NCBI GenBank assembly: GCA_030068145.1
Contig: JAPJBO010000283.1
Span: forward strand, 62,001 to 126,000
Reading direction: 5' to 3'
Source of the DNA: Diplonema papillatum
Taxonomy: Eukaryota; Euglenozoa; Diplonemea; Diplonemida; Diplonemidae
DNA length: 64,000 bases
Shown: piece after piece, positions 21,238 through 32,002 of the stretch
How positions within the stretch are numbered: the first letter of the stretch is position 1
How the letters are laid out: each line of letters begins with the position of its first letter
Made by a program: the position numbers and the translations under genes
Notes under the pieces: generated by a model
Told to the model about the DNA's origin: nothing
What the model saw: only the letters and a program-made list of their open reading frames with translations
The model's database searches: none

Positions 21238-21559
21238 ATTGGTGCCACCGACCATACAAAGAATTGCCGGTTGTTTCCACCGCAAGCGCCTCCCGCGCGT
21301 GAACGAGGCAAAGCACGAAGGCTGGAGGGAGAAAAGGAGGGAAAGGGAGCTGTGCGGCCGGGCCACCAAAATCACTCGTCGGGAAACGGGGGTCAACTGC
21401 CTCTGAGAGATCCTCTCGGTGAAAGCAGGGCTCCCCCTTCTCCCGATCGAGCTGCGACAGTGGATCCACACAGCTCCTTCCTTGCCGACAAATAGTATCA
21501 GACTCTCAACCATAAACCCCAGTGAAGGAGCTATGACTAAGATTTGAACGTCCGACATC

Positions 21560-21593
21560 GTGACCGCTTTCATCCCAGGATGAAAGCGGTCAC
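21560..21593. repeat. Perfect hairpin, 16-bp stem
   Basis: GTGACCGCTTTCATCC pairs perfectly with its inverted copy around the 2-base loop CA. It stands alone in gene-free sequence. Confidence 0.85.
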
Positions 21594-23956
21594 AATCCGA
21601 CTGGACCCGTTGGCCGTGTTGACCAGTCAGCCAGCGAAATAAAAGCGGGAAAGGTGCCGGCAATGACACAGCAGCTCGGGGCGGGAGGACTAGGAAGTTT
21701 GCGGTGGTTTATCCTCGGCTGGGTAGTGCATGGTGCGCTCAGGGTAGGAGGGGAGATAGATGCTTAAACACGCTTGGAATGCGATGTGCTCGACACCCGC
21801 ACCGTGTCCTATCTGCGCTATGTTTCGATCCTCCACGCCGGGCACATTAGGCCAGGCTTGGGTATGGGTGGAGAACACAAGCGCAACGATGATGAAAAAT
21901 CTTGCGAAGGCAGCAAACGTTCGTCGGGGTGGGGGCGGGAGATAGGACGGGTTTTGAGAGACGTAGAGCAAATCGGGAGGTAGAAAGGACTCACAGGATA
22001 CATATGATTTTTGCGTTCTTCGCTCGCGCGGACAAGTGGAGGGCGTGGGATGGTGGAGGGGTGTACAGGTTGTTGCGCTGAAAGAGGTCGTATGGAGTTT
22101 TTTTGTGTTACTGTCGATCCCGAAGGTCGATCAGTTTGGCGTCTTGCGACCTTTGTTTGTTTGGCAAGGAGTTTTGGTGACGCGCTTTAGTTAGAGAAAG
22201 AAAATAAGCTTTTTTTTTCTTTTGAAAAATTCAGGGCATTAGCTTGGTCTCCGGCCCATTTTCCAAATTCGGTCCGCTAATGTTTTTTTGCGTCCTCACT
22301 CAGGAATGGGCTCAACACAGCGTGACGCGCCGTATCTTCACGACAACGTTGGGCCCTGAGTGCCTCGGATTTGCACATTGGCCACCTTTGCCGGGGGGCT
22401 GGGTGGTGGTGCAGTGCCATTTGTTTTCTTCTTTTTCCCCGCCGGCTTTTCCAAATGTGGATATAGAAGCTAATCCCCTGGAAAGATTTCCCCCACCCGG
22501 AGCACACATGTCCCTAACTTTCGGCTGCCGGGGACGTACGTGGGGTGCGTACGTGTGTAAACCCGGTTTTGAGTGATTTAACACAGCACGCTGCCATCCG
22601 ACTCTTTTTGATATAGACAAGCAAGCTTGTTACCATAAAAAAAGAAACACGCGTTCTGGTCAAAGACAAAATTTCACTAGTACACGATATCTGGCGGATA
22701 GTTTTCACCCCTCTTCTAAGCCGTGCGAAGCCAAAGCTCGAGAGACCAGTCAGTGCCAATGACCAGTGCTGCCTCGCTGCATCGTTGCCCTATGACTACC
22801 TCAGTGCAACGATGCAAGGACCAGGGGATTAGTAGTACTGTTTACGAATTCTGACTGGTTGGGGACACGGCCCACCACGGGTGTGGTGTATTCCTTTGGT
22901 AGGGTTTTTCCCTACCGGCGGAAGTTGCTTGAACTCGTTGGTGTGTATTTTCTTTTTTCCTAAAAATCCTTTTCGGCAAGAAATATGGTTCTTGCCGGTA
23001 TTCGCAAACAAGGCGCCAGTCTCTTTTGACCATTATACCGGGAAAAAGGGGGGGAGTCCTTTCCGAAGGCGGGCACGCTCGAAAAATACTCGACGTAGCT
23101 GCTTTGACTCCGAATGGAAGGGAGGAAATATAGAGGTAGAGGGGGAAATACAAGACAAACACACTCTGATTTATTCACCACCGGGTGTTGCTTTCTCACT
23201 CAGGACTTTGACCTGTTGTGTTTGTGTGTCTTGTCGTGTAGGGGTAGACCCGCATTACCTCGCGTCCGTTCAACACGTGGTTCGGTAGTTACAGCACTTC
23301 GGATCCCTTCGGTTCTTTGTCTGGCAGCTTTTATCGAGCGTTTCCTTCCAAGCTGGCGCTTTTGTAAAAAAAAGGGCCCCGAGCCCTTCCTTTCGCTGTA
23401 CGTGCAAGGTCAAAGCGCAGTGCCCATTCCCGTGGCATCGCATTTGTGGCGCGTGTTTCTTCGCTTGGAGCGTGGTACAATTGGTTGGTTGTGGAAGTAG
23501 CGTAGCTATAGAGCCAGTGGACTCAGCTCTCATTCCATATATTTTTTTTTCTTTGGGGGTTTTGTATGCCCCGTGGTACAATGCAAAATGGGGGGGGGGA
23601 TTGCAAGAACGTGCTTGAAATGGGTATGTGGTCCCGTCTGCACCGTGTTTCGTGTTTTATGGTGGTTGCAAAAACAAATAGCTATTTCAGAGCAGCTTCG
23701 GGCTGAGTGTGTCGGGGGAGCGGTGTCGTCATTGAAATACCGGAATTCGATCGCCAAAACACGGAGATTTTGAATGTGGTTGCATTCCTGCTGATCAGCA
23801 AACATTCGCCCCCGCCCCGCTCCACCAGCCGGCACGGGACTGCGATTGGCCAGTGCAGGAACCCAATGCTGGCGGCAGCGGACGAAACAGGTCGACAGGC
23901 GAGGGCTCGGCTTCATGCGGCGCCGGACACTAAAGAGCCATTGCAGTTTGCGATGG
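21594..23956. other. Long gene-free stretch
   Basis: About 2.4 kb with no ORF that looks conserved, no rRNA or tRNA signature and no clear inverted ends. Short homopolymers occur throughout. Confidence 0.35.
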
Positions 23957-24213
23957 GACCCAACTTCAGACTCGCGGCCGAGAGAGCTACTTACCTTGAC
24001 CCCTTGTGTTCAAGGTAAAAAGAGTTCATTTGTTGAAGGGTGTCCGGCGAGACTGGTCTTGACTTAAGCACGATCACCCCCCTTCTTCCACACAGGCCAG
24101 GCAAAAGCTTGAGTCGGAGAGTTTGCACAGAGCCACAGCCATGACCCCTCTGCTCCTGTGCACGGTGGAGCCCAGCCTGGTAACGCTGGAGTTAGAAAAG
24201 CGGATGCGTCATA
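23957..24213 (+). repeat. Dispersed repeat, copy 2 of 2
   Basis: Counterpart of 8274-8540. Here the terminal hairpin-tag is cut after its first arm (AAAAGCGGATGCGTCA). Confidence 0.8.
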
Positions 24214-24378
24214 GTCGCCAGCAATGGACGCCAAATACGCGCACACTACCCCAGTCTGGGTGGTGAAGATTCAACATTCTCATGACACAATTCCTGGTCG
24301 GAGAACCCCGTGCCGGGAGAAGGTGTGACGCTCTACGTTAGGAGTCCAGTCCTTTAACTCCAGCACCAGAAGGTGTAC

Positions 24379-24594
24379 CATGCAGGGTCAAAACCTTGTG
24401 TCTTTTTGGTGAATGGCCACCCATTTCTTCCGGAAAAAAAAATTGGGTTTTTTAAATTTTAAAATTTTGGAACAAACACTGCAGTAATTTTGATGAAGTT
24501 GAGCAAAAAAAAAAAAATATCCAATTTTTTGTTTTGGGGGTCATCGGCCCCGCGGCAGCGTTTGAAAAAGACACAAGGTTTTGACCCCTGCACG
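24379..24594. mobile_element. MITE with GTAC target duplication
   Basis: Ends C(A/G)TGCAGGG(G)TCAAAACC inverted and 216 bp apart, flanked on both sides by GTAC (24375-24378 and 24595-24598). It is the short relative of the element at 16828-17969. Confidence 0.75.
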
Positions 24595-24599
24595 GTACC

Positions 24600-24692
24600 C
24601 GTCACACCGAAAAACGGGCAAAAAACGCGTGTAAAATGCGCACCCGAAAAGCGGGTGTTACACTCGCTTTTCGAGCTCCAGCTTTAGCATGG
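24600..24692 (-). repeat. Hairpin-tag repeat
   Basis: On the minus strand: CTGGAGCTCG, stem AAAAGCGAGTGT/ACACCCGCTTTT, then CGGGTGCGCATTTTACACGC, matching the plan of the copy at 8492. Confidence 0.6.
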
Positions 24693-24724
24693 GCCATCGG
24701 GCCAGCGCATTCCGACAGCAATAC

Positions 24725-25056
24725 GGGGTAGTACGAGAGGAACTCCCGTTTCTAGTCCCTGGTATCTACGGTTGTTCGATCGGACAGTGCCGTGATGCTA
24801 CCACTGGATGGATTATGGCTGAACGCCTCTAAGCCAGAACCCAGTCTAGAGGAGTGCGTGAGTTACTCAGGGCACATCGGATTTATCGGGCCACGAATAG
24901 CTTCGGCGAACGGCAACTTCCAAATTCACATCCAGATCCCGTGTCTCCAACCGGGTCTATACGAGTCCGAATGGACCGGCGGGCGTAACGCACTGAGGAG
25001 CCTTGTTGTTCCGAGGGTTTGAGCCTTATGGCCGGTTCCTACGGTTATCTCCTGGT
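24725..25056 (+). rRNA. LSU (28S) rRNA 3'-end fragment
   Basis: Contains TAGTACGAGAGGAACTCCCG, the alpha-sarcin/ricin-proximal landmark region, then GGATTATGGCTGAACGCCTC and CTAAGCCAGAACCC, and finishes at GCCTTGTTGTTCCGAG plus a short shared tail. Upstream it begins abruptly after a hairpin-tag repeat. It is a fragment, as no further LSU lies 5' of it. Confidence 0.85.
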
Positions 25057-25598
25057 TCGGCTCCACTCGAAAGAGTGGGGTTGGATCAGGAGAAACCCTT
25101 ATAGCAAATCTCCCGCAACACAGGTGGTCGACAGGTCTGGTGCCAGCACCAATCACTGCTGAGACCCCCTTGGTATTCACCTGAACGCGCTCCTGGACGA
25201 GTTTGCTGATACGAAAGACAACTTTGAAGTAAAAGAACGACCCTTGTCGGTTTCCCTTTCGTAGGGTGTTTTGAAGTTTGAAGCACCCTTGTTTGGTCCT
25301 TTAGTTTCTTTTTTACCTTCGATTTTCTTCGTTCAATACAAGGGCCCGCTACGAATGGAAGATTGAAGATGCCCAATTGAAAATTTTCATACCGGATTTC
25401 TTGGTGGATTTTCATTGTGTTTGCTCGAAAAAGATGTGTGAATTTCCGTATGACGAAGTACCTAATCAAAAAGATCTAATTTGTTAAAATTGTTGCTAGT
25501 CGGCGGCGCGGCAGTTGGGTCAGAACCCAATAAAATGGGACGGGTGAGTGTCCGTTGCTTTCTTTTTGTTCCTGTGAAGGGGGAGCGACAGGCTATTC
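25057..25598. other. Spacer after the LSU fragment
   Basis: The first 40 bases could still be rDNA spacer. A 16-base 18S-like phrase (GTCTGGTGCCAGCACC) sits at 25136 without flanking similarity. Nothing else was recognised. Confidence 0.3.
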
Positions 25599-25874
25599 GT
25601 GTGTGCTTGTTTCGCAAAGAACCAGATGCAGTTTTGCAAGTACATAATGCATGCTGGTGCACGACGAGGTGTGCCCGTGGCTCCTTTAACGCCCTTCCTT
25701 TTACGCACCACACGTGCGGTTCGTCATTTTTTCAGAGTTGTGCCGACCATTGATGGCCGCAAGAGAGTGGCGTCACTCACCTCGTTTCTAGCTCAGACAC
25801 TCCGTTCTGTGTTTGCTCGGCGCCATTACACCGATTGGGATGACCTCGTGGCTCACCTGAATGATCTTGCGTAG
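25599..25874 (+). CDS. Possible short gene or exon, unrecognised
   Basis: 91 codons. The last 55 residues (FFRVVPTIDGRKRVASLTSF and following, to DDLVAHLNDLA) look like a folded, helical protein end. The N-terminal third is less convincing and could be an upstream exon or intron. No family was recognised. Confidence 0.25.
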   Translation: MCACFAKNQMQFCKYIMHAGARRGVPVAPLTPFLLRTTRAVRHFFRVVPTIDGRKRVASLTSFLAQTLRSVFARRHYTDWDDLVAHLNDLA

Positions 25875-26610
25875 TACTGCGTTTCCTCAGCCCGGCCCGT
25901 CTGAATGGCGCGGAACGACATAAGATGCATGCCGTCTTTCGATTGTTCTCTTTCCGGAGTATTTTGACGCACGAGAGGCGAGTCTCCGGGTGACCTTCGG
26001 TGGATGGTGGATTGTGCTTCACTATTCTTTGCAACGCGGAGACACGAGCAGAAACCTTAACACTAGAAAGTACCGTTGCTGCCGTTCGTTTGTGGTTTCG
26101 ATTTTTGTCCACGTACCATGCAGAACTTTGGCCAGTCAGCATGGTTGTAAGTGCCGGTTTGTCTTCTCGGTGACGCGACACTCCTCTCTCTTCTTTCCAG
26201 CGGACTAATATCTGGGTGCGGCAATTCCCGCCAATTTCCTGCTTGGTCCGTGTTTTTTTCTGTTTTTCATCTTTTTTTTTTCTTCCTTCAAGTCACCGGT
26301 CGACAGTTGAAGCGAGGCGGGGTCTGGTTTAAACTGTTTCGTCTTTGGATCTGATCCTGGGAAACAAGGGGGTGGGGACGGTGGGTCGTTGTTGTTGGTG
26401 CTGGTTTTGAGGAATAAGGAAAGGGTAAGAAATCTTTTTGCGGTGGCCTTCGCTGGTCTGGTAGTTTGTGCTCACCACCATTCTTTCACACTCGTTCTCT
26501 TCTCTACTCACTACTGAACGTACTCTTCCGCTCTTTTTCTCTCTTTGGCTAGCCAAAAAAGACTCCTGCGTGGAGATGGTTTTAGACCGTTTTCAGGCTG
26601 CTTTTTTTTT
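25875..26610. other. Gene-free stretch
   Basis: Includes at 26385-26480 a diverged copy of the sequence upstream of the Ala-rich coiled-coil gene (GGTGCTGGTTTTGAGGAAT, as at 42338 and 42738). No gene was seen. Confidence 0.4.
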
Positions 26611-26673
26611 AGCGCTATTTGTGGATTAGAAGGTCGGTATTTTAAAGTCTCCGGTTGACCGTAGAGGCTTGAG
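26611..26673 (+). repeat. Copy of the CTCCGG-TGACC motif, pair with 57756
   Basis: About 60 bp nearly identical to 57756-57818 (TTTGTGGATTAGAAGGTCGG, AAAGTCTCCGGTTGACCGTA). Confidence 0.75.
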
Positions 26674-26689
26674 TATTTTTAGTATTCGA

Positions 26690-26750
26690 CAAATCGAATG
26701 ATAACACAGGTGTTATTATTCGACCTCCCCCCCCTTTTTCTGCGGCAGCG
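26690..26750. repeat. Solo end of the TCGAATAATAACA MITE family
   Basis: ATCGAATGATAACACAGG, then TGTTATTATTCGACC and a C run, like the right end of the 8761 element. No partner end is seen to the left. Confidence 0.6.
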
Positions 26751-26795
26751 GCAGAGTTTTTATCCCGCGGGATTCGTTGGGGTTGACCTGCTTGA

Positions 26796-28001
26796 TCAGC
26801 ACACCATGAGTTGGTCAATGAAGCTGTGAGGTTCGGCTGCCGTGGCTTCGATCCAGGCGACGTCGTCGAAGTTGCCGGCGAGGGTGAACTCCGCTACCGG
26901 GGTGGTGTCGACGTAGAGGGAGCCGGCGCGGACGACCCAGTCGAACTCGATCGCGATGTGGTACCAGACGGCACCCACGGCGGGCGCGACGTACATCCCG
27001 AAGGTGGTGCTCTGAACGGCGATCAACCCGCTGCGGGCGGTGTTGACCGCGACGAAGGAGCCTCTGCTTGAGAAGAGCTGCAGGCGGACGCCAGAGTTGC
27101 TTCCGGCCGCCTTCACGTAGTAAGACACGCGGGCGGGCTGCGTGACGGGGATGGTGGGCATGTACGGGCCCGTCGAGAGGAGTTCCAGCGAGCGCGAGCC
27201 TTCTGCGGACTCGACGGAGCTCACGGACAGGTGCGGGGGCAATTGCATGTCCTCCTCGAAGTCGATCTCGACCGCGCACCGGCTCGGCCTGCCGACGAGC
27301 TTCGTCGATTTGTGGTGCATCGCCGGCGGCGCGCCAGGGCCCGAGAACATCTTTTTCGGGCACATCTTGAACTCGCACGCTCCCTCCTCCCACAGGCAGC
27401 GGCCGTTCGTCGGGGCAGACTCGCAGTCCTGCTTGTCCTTCGCCCCCTCGCAGTCGAAGGTGGTGTTGTCCATCGCGAATGCGACGAGGTTCAAATCGGA
27501 CGGGAGGACGATTTGCTCGTCTTCATCGGCCCGCAGCACCTTCCAAAACCCGACCAGCGGCTGCTTTTGCATCAGTTCCGTCGTGAAGTCGCTGATCCGG
27601 CGCTTCGGGCTGCATCCGAACTGCTGCCAGTCGCTACTTGCAAGCATCACGGGGAAGCTCTCCTGCGTGTTGCCTTCCGCGGACGGGCTGTTCGATTCGC
27701 ACGTCAGGCATCGGTGCTGGAACACGAACAACTCGCAGACGGTCGAGCCTTTGCTCTTGCACTGGAACCCGATCTCCGTCCCCTTCGGCAGCACCGAGAA
27801 GTCCCCGACCTTCTCGGCGAAGCCGTTCATCCACGTCGGTGCGTGCCCGTCGCCCGGGCGGCCGCGGCCCCCGCGCGACGCGTCGGCCACGATCTGCTTG
27901 TGCACGGCGGTCGAGCCCGCCGGGAGCTCCACCGTGATGTCGCCCACGGCGCTGTGCAGCAGCGCCAGCGCCGCGACGGACAGCAAGGTGCTTCTGCACA
28001 T
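26796..28001 (-). CDS. Secreted Cys-rich protein with LamG-like C-terminal domain
   Basis: 401 residues in one open frame. Residues 1-19 (MCRSTLLSVAALALLHSAVG) are a clear signal peptide, so the product enters the secretory pathway. Residues about 75-230 hold paired cysteines (QCKSKGSTVC, RCLTC, RCLWEEGACEFKMC), suggesting disulphides. Residues about 285-400 (VSYYVKA, VRLQLFSS, WYHIAIEFDW, SLYVDTTPV, FIDQLMV) have the strand pattern of a concanavalin/LamG-type jelly roll that often binds carbohydrate; this is a fold-level guess. No transmembrane segment or GPI signal is evident. The start matches the start kept in the truncated copies upstream. Confidence 0.75.
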   Translation of the reverse strand: MCRSTLLSVAALALLHSAVGDITVELPAGSTAVHKQIVADASRGGRGRPGDGHAPTWMNGFAEKVGDFSVLPKGTEIGFQCKSKGSTVCELFVFQHRCLTCESNSPSAEGNTQESFPVMLASSDWQQFGCSPKRRISDFTTELMQKQPLVGFWKVLRADEDEQIVLPSDLNLVAFAMDNTTFDCEGAKDKQDCESAPTNGRCLWEEGACEFKMCPKKMFSGPGAPPAMHHKSTKLVGRPSRCAVEIDFEEDMQLPPHLSVSSVESAEGSRSLELLSTGPYMPTIPVTQPARVSYYVKAAGSNSGVRLQLFSSRGSFVAVNTARSGLIAVQSTTFGMYVAPAVGAVWYHIAIEFDWVVRAGSLYVDTTPVAEFTLAGNFDDVAWIEATAAEPHSFIDQLMVC

Positions 28002-28261
28002 TATGGCGGCTTCTCTGGTTGTGCTTTAAGTTTTCTTGTTGAGTGTGTGTGGTGGTTGAATTCGCGCTGTTTTCTTTTGCTTGTTTGCTTCTTTTTTGTG
28101 TGGGTTACGATACAACGGTAAGAGACCTGGTATGAGGTTTGCGTGAAGGAGATGAACACACATGCTTTGTTGAGGTTGCCCATGAGAAAGGGGGCAGGGT
28201 AATGGGCCGCGCGAAGCGCAAACTATTTTCTAGACTGCTGCGACTTTGAAGGATGCGATGT

Positions 28262-28714
28262 ATCCCCGACCTTCTCGGCGAAGCCGTTCATCCACGTCGG
28301 CGCGTGCCCGTCGCCCGGGCGGCCGCGGCCCCCGCGCGACGCGTCGGCCACGATCTGCTTGTGCACGGCGGTCGAGCCCGCCGGGAGCTCCACCGTGATG
28401 TCCCCCACGGCGCTGTGCAGCAGCGCCAGCGCCGCGACGGACAGCAAGGTGCTTCTGCACATTATGGCGGCTTCTCTGGGTGTGCTTTAAGTTTTCTTGT
28501 TGAGTGGTTGGATTCGCGCTGTTTTCTTTTTGCTTGTTTTTGCTTCTTTTTTGTGTCGGTTACGTTACAACGGTAAGAGACGTGGTTTGAGGTTTGCGTG
28601 AGGGAGATGAACACGCATGCTTTGTTGAGGTTGCCCATGAGAAAGGGGGCAGGGTAATGGGCCGCGCGAAGCGCAATTTTTTTTTCTAGACTTGCGACAT
28701 TGAAGGATCCGATG
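28262..28714 (-). pseudogene. Truncated 5' copy 1 of the secreted-protein gene
   Basis: Repeats the upstream flank, start, signal peptide and the first 67 codons of the gene almost without change (open frame 28223-28462), then breaks off after KVGD and reads 12 unrelated codons to a stop. The unit is about 450 bp. Breakpoint and order match the next copies. Confidence 0.85.
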
Positions 28715-29144
28715 TATCCCCGACCTTCTCGGCGAACGCGTTCATCCACGTTGGAGCATGCCCGTCGCCCGGGCCGCCGCGGCCCCCGCGCGACGCGTCG
28801 GCCACGATCTGCTTGTGCACGGCACCGTGATGTCGCCCACGGCGCTGTGCGAGCGCCGCGACGGACAGCGCGAGGTGCTTCTGCACATTATTGCGGATTG
28901 TGCTTCTTTGGAGTTGAAGTTTAATAGTCTTCGGGTGACCGTAGCCGTAAAGGTTTCTTTAAGGTATACTATGTTTGTGTGTGTATATTTGCTGCCTATT
29001 GCCGACTATTCGACTTATTTTAGTGCGCTCGTTTTCTAGAGTTAAGGAGTCTTGAGTTTTGCTTTTGTTGAGTGAATGGATTCGCGCTGGTTTCTTTTTG
29101 CTTTTGTTGCTTCTTTTTTTTTTTGTGTGGGTTACGTTTGCAAC
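28715..29144 (-). pseudogene. Truncated 5' copy 2, interrupted by a transposon
   Basis: Same unit, with internal deletions in the signal-peptide region. Its upstream flank is split by the hAT-like element and resumes at 30557-30684. Confidence 0.8.
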
Positions 29145-29425
29145 CAGGGACTTATATGGATCTGAGAGATTTGGCGGGAAAGTTGGGAGTGCAGTGGGTG
29201 AAACTTGGGCAGTTGGAATGTTGCCTTTTGGCAGAAATTTCCGACGCTTCTCGTCTCACGTTGGACACTGCTGCGTCATGCTCGCCCAGCCAGGTGCCAA
29301 CTTGGCAGTCAGAACGCGCTGCGGCAAGAAGATCGGGAAAGTGCGTTAGGGCAACAGGGTCTGTTTGTGTTCCAACTGAGAACGTTAGCCCCGAACTAGT
29401 TTCCTGGCGCCAGCACCTGCTCCGG

Positions 29426-29740
29426 TCAATACAAGACACCACGGAGACAGAGGTCTACGTAATCTAGACTTCTCTGCGATGTTGCATAATTCCCGCACAT
29501 AGTTCCTGCATGCGTCGATTGGTATGCGAATCCTCTGGGAGCGAGTTGTTGTTTCATGAAGTCGGCTAGAGTGGCAGTCGTAGGTGCGATAACCCGAATA
29601 TTGGCGATGTTGCGCTTTCGACTTGAGCTGCTGACACTTCTCCTTCCTGGGCGCACTCGAGCATGCCCAGCAGGTTCTGCATTTGGAGCTAAAACGCCAG
29701 CGAGTGTGCCATCGAATCTCGCCCGCTTTTTCGGTGGCAT
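29426..29740 (-). CDS. Small basic ORF inside the hAT-like element
   Basis: 104 codons from an ATG at 29738-29740. It starts MPPKKRARFDG, a basic stretch like a nuclear-localisation signal; the remainder has no recognised domain. It could be the remnant of an element gene. A plus-strand frame (29072-29467) overlaps its end. Confidence 0.3.
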   Translation of the reverse strand: MPPKKRARFDGTLAGVLAPNAEPAGHARVRPGRRSVSSSSRKRNIANIRVIAPTTATLADFMKQQLAPRGFAYQSTHAGTMCGNYATSQRSLDYVDLCLRGVLY

Positions 29741-29820
29741 GGTGCCCTCACTGACCCTGGCCAACACCCAAAAAAAGAACTGCCTCAGAAGAGTATCATT
29801 TTTTTTTTTTCCGCCGCCCG

Positions 29821-30468
29821 CAGGGGTTATTCTAATCCCCGAAATTCTGGAAAATCCCGGTTAAAAAATCTTTGATATGGCCAGAAAATTTTTTTCCCAC
29901 GCTGTGGGAAAGCATGGATTGCTGAAGCAAGCAGTGTCCCACACAGTAGCGTCATTACGTTAGCACAGTGTCGACAGCGGCAGCACCACTAAAACCAAAT
30001 GCGGCGAGCGACATCTCTTTAGTTTCAAAATCCTTTCGGGCCTGCGAGCTTCAGGATAGCAAACGATCCTCCAGTGACTGATTACTGGGTGTGATGGAAA
30101 ACACAATCTGGCTGCTGCTTCTCCACTTTGTTGTAGCCTTCACTTGTCAGTCCCAGTGGGCACTACAGCGATGGCCTCAACGCCTTTCAACGAATCAGGG
30201 CGAAGCTGCTCACGACAGGCGCCCCCCAACACGCTAATCCCAACGCCCCTCATGCCCCATAGATATTTCTGGACCAAATTGCTGGCAGGCTGTGTACACA
30301 CAAAACAGCAACTACGACTCCAGGATCTGAGCCTGTAGCCTGGGTCCCTTGCCAAAAAGTTTTCACCAGAAATCCCCATGGTTAAAAAATATTTTTTCAC
30401 CGGCCTGTTTTCAGAATATTCTTTTTTTGGTGAAAAAAAAAATTTTTAACCATACAGGATAATCCCTG
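29821..30468. mobile_element. Second hAT-like element nested in the first
   Basis: Ends CAGGGGTTATTC and inverted CAGGGATTATCC, 648 bp apart, flanked by GCCGCCCG and CCCGCCCG (7 of 8 bases equal). The inner sequence is AT-rich, with TTAAAAAAT repeats near both ends. Confidence 0.65.
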
Positions 30469-30556
30469 CCCGCCCGCCCAAGTGTTTTTTCGGGTAAACA
30501 GTAAACTTGGGAGACGGCCCAAGTTTGCTATTCATATATAAGCCCCTGTTTGCAAC

Positions 30557-30897
30557 GGTAAGAGACATGATATGTGGTTTGCGTGAGGGAGATGGACACA
30601 CATCATGTTGAGGCCAGGGTAATGTGTGTTTGCCGCGCGAAGCGCAAATTATACTATAGACTGCTGCGACATTGAAGGATGTATCCCCGACCTTCTCGGC
30701 GAAGCCGTTCATCCACGTCGGCGCGTGCCCGTCGCCCGGGCGGTCGCGGCCCCCGCGCGACGTGTCGGCGTTTGTTCTGCACCTTCTTGCGGGTTGTGCT
30801 TCTTTTTTAGAGGTAAGGGGTCTTGAGTTTTTTTTTTTTGTTGAGTGAATGGATTGGATGGATTCGCGCTGTTTTCTTTTGCTTTTGTTGCTTCTTC
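30557..30897 (-). pseudogene. Rest of copy 2 and truncated 5' copy 3 of the secreted-protein gene
   Basis: 30557-30684 completes the flank of copy 2. At 30685 a further copy starts (CCCGACCTTCTCGGCGAAGC), carries part of the first exon with a deletion, and stops in its upstream flank at about 30897, where a C run begins. Confidence 0.75.
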
Positions 30898-32000
30898 CCC
30901 CCCCACTGATAGGGGGGGAAGATACTCCCAAATGTTGCCTCTATTCGGATTTTGGTGCAAAGGCGCGGCCTTGCAGCTAAAAGGGCTTTTGGCGTCCAAA
31001 ATCGGTTCCAGAACTCGTTTGCCACCCTGGCAGTACCCAAAAACCAAAATAGCCCTAAGACCCACCAGGAGTGACGAAAGATTGAGTTCGGGAGGGAATG
31101 ACAGGACGACCGGCGAAGACCTGTAGAGAGCAAGAAAAGATGAAAATTTGGAAGGAACAGGGCTGAGGCCTGAAAGCACCGTGACACCTCCGGTATGTGA
31201 CAGTTGGGCGGCCCACAGTGCCAAGAGAACAGTTCCCGAGACGGAATGGCAAAAAGGCACGGGTGTACTCCCACAATTAGTTGTTGTCGCAGTGCATACA
31301 TCTTATACATGTATCAGCATATCCACACTTCACTTCGCGAATTTGGCGAAGTAGACGATAATAAAGCTGCCGCCCCTCACTCTTTGGTTGCGCCAGTCAG
31401 CCGCGAGCGTGCGCCGTACGTGCGGCCGTCAAACCTTCTGAATTGGTGTGCCGTGTGAGCATCAAAAATCGCTGCCCTAGCCCCGCGCTACAGGACGGAC
31501 GTGCGTGGAATGTCCACCAAGCGTTCTGTCATCCTCCGTCTGCAAGGCAACAGGCAAACCCGTGTGAATGGGGACCCGTTGCTAAGGCAGTCAAGAAGGG
31601 GACACTGGCTGCATTCTTGCAATGAGCTCACCCCGTTTCCCATTGAGGTCTCTTCCTTTGCGGTCTGTTTCTTTTTGAAGCAGGTCTTCGGGTCCCTTCG
31701 GTCGGACAGACACGACAGAAGCGGCTGAGAAGCCCCGAATGTGCAAATTTAGGAATAAAGGCAACATTTGGTTTTGGCCCTTTTTGTGCAAATTTAGGAA
31801 TAAAGGCAACATTGGTTTTGGCCCTTTTTATGGTATTTTGACCACTTTTCAAAGGTGTTCTGGCGTAATTCCGGTGAAACCCCCATTTTTCTACCTCTCA
31901 AAGTGAGGCGCATGAAACACAGCATACCTTTCACGGATGCAGTACTTTGAGGTGAAAAAATCCAAAAAAATGGGGAAAGTATCTTCCCTACCCCATCCCG
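30898..32000. other. Gene-free stretch with a 47-bp tandem duplication
   Basis: At 31742-31835 two consecutive units read GTGCAAATTTAGGAATAAAG through TTTTGGCCCTTTTT. Otherwise I saw no gene. Confidence 0.45.
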
Positions 32001-32002
32001 TA

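Larger units (their letters stand above)
29145..30548. mobile_element. hAT-like transposon, non-autonomous, 1404 bp
   Basis: Ends CAGGG(A/G)CTTATAT inverted, flanked by an exact 8-bp duplication TTTGCAAC (29137-29144 and 30549-30556). Both the CAGGG terminus and the 8-bp duplication are hallmarks of the hAT superfamily. The sibling gene copy at about 28558-28580 shows the empty site (GTTACGTTACAACGGTAAG). No hAT transposase was recognised inside. Confidence 0.85.

Noticed and set aside
25136-25152. 18S fragment (GTCTGGTGCCAGCACC)
   Set aside because: Only 16 bases match, with no flanking similarity.
29072-29467. 131-codon plus-strand gene
   Set aside because: It begins in the flank of a truncated gene copy and crosses the transposon end, so it cannot be an original gene.
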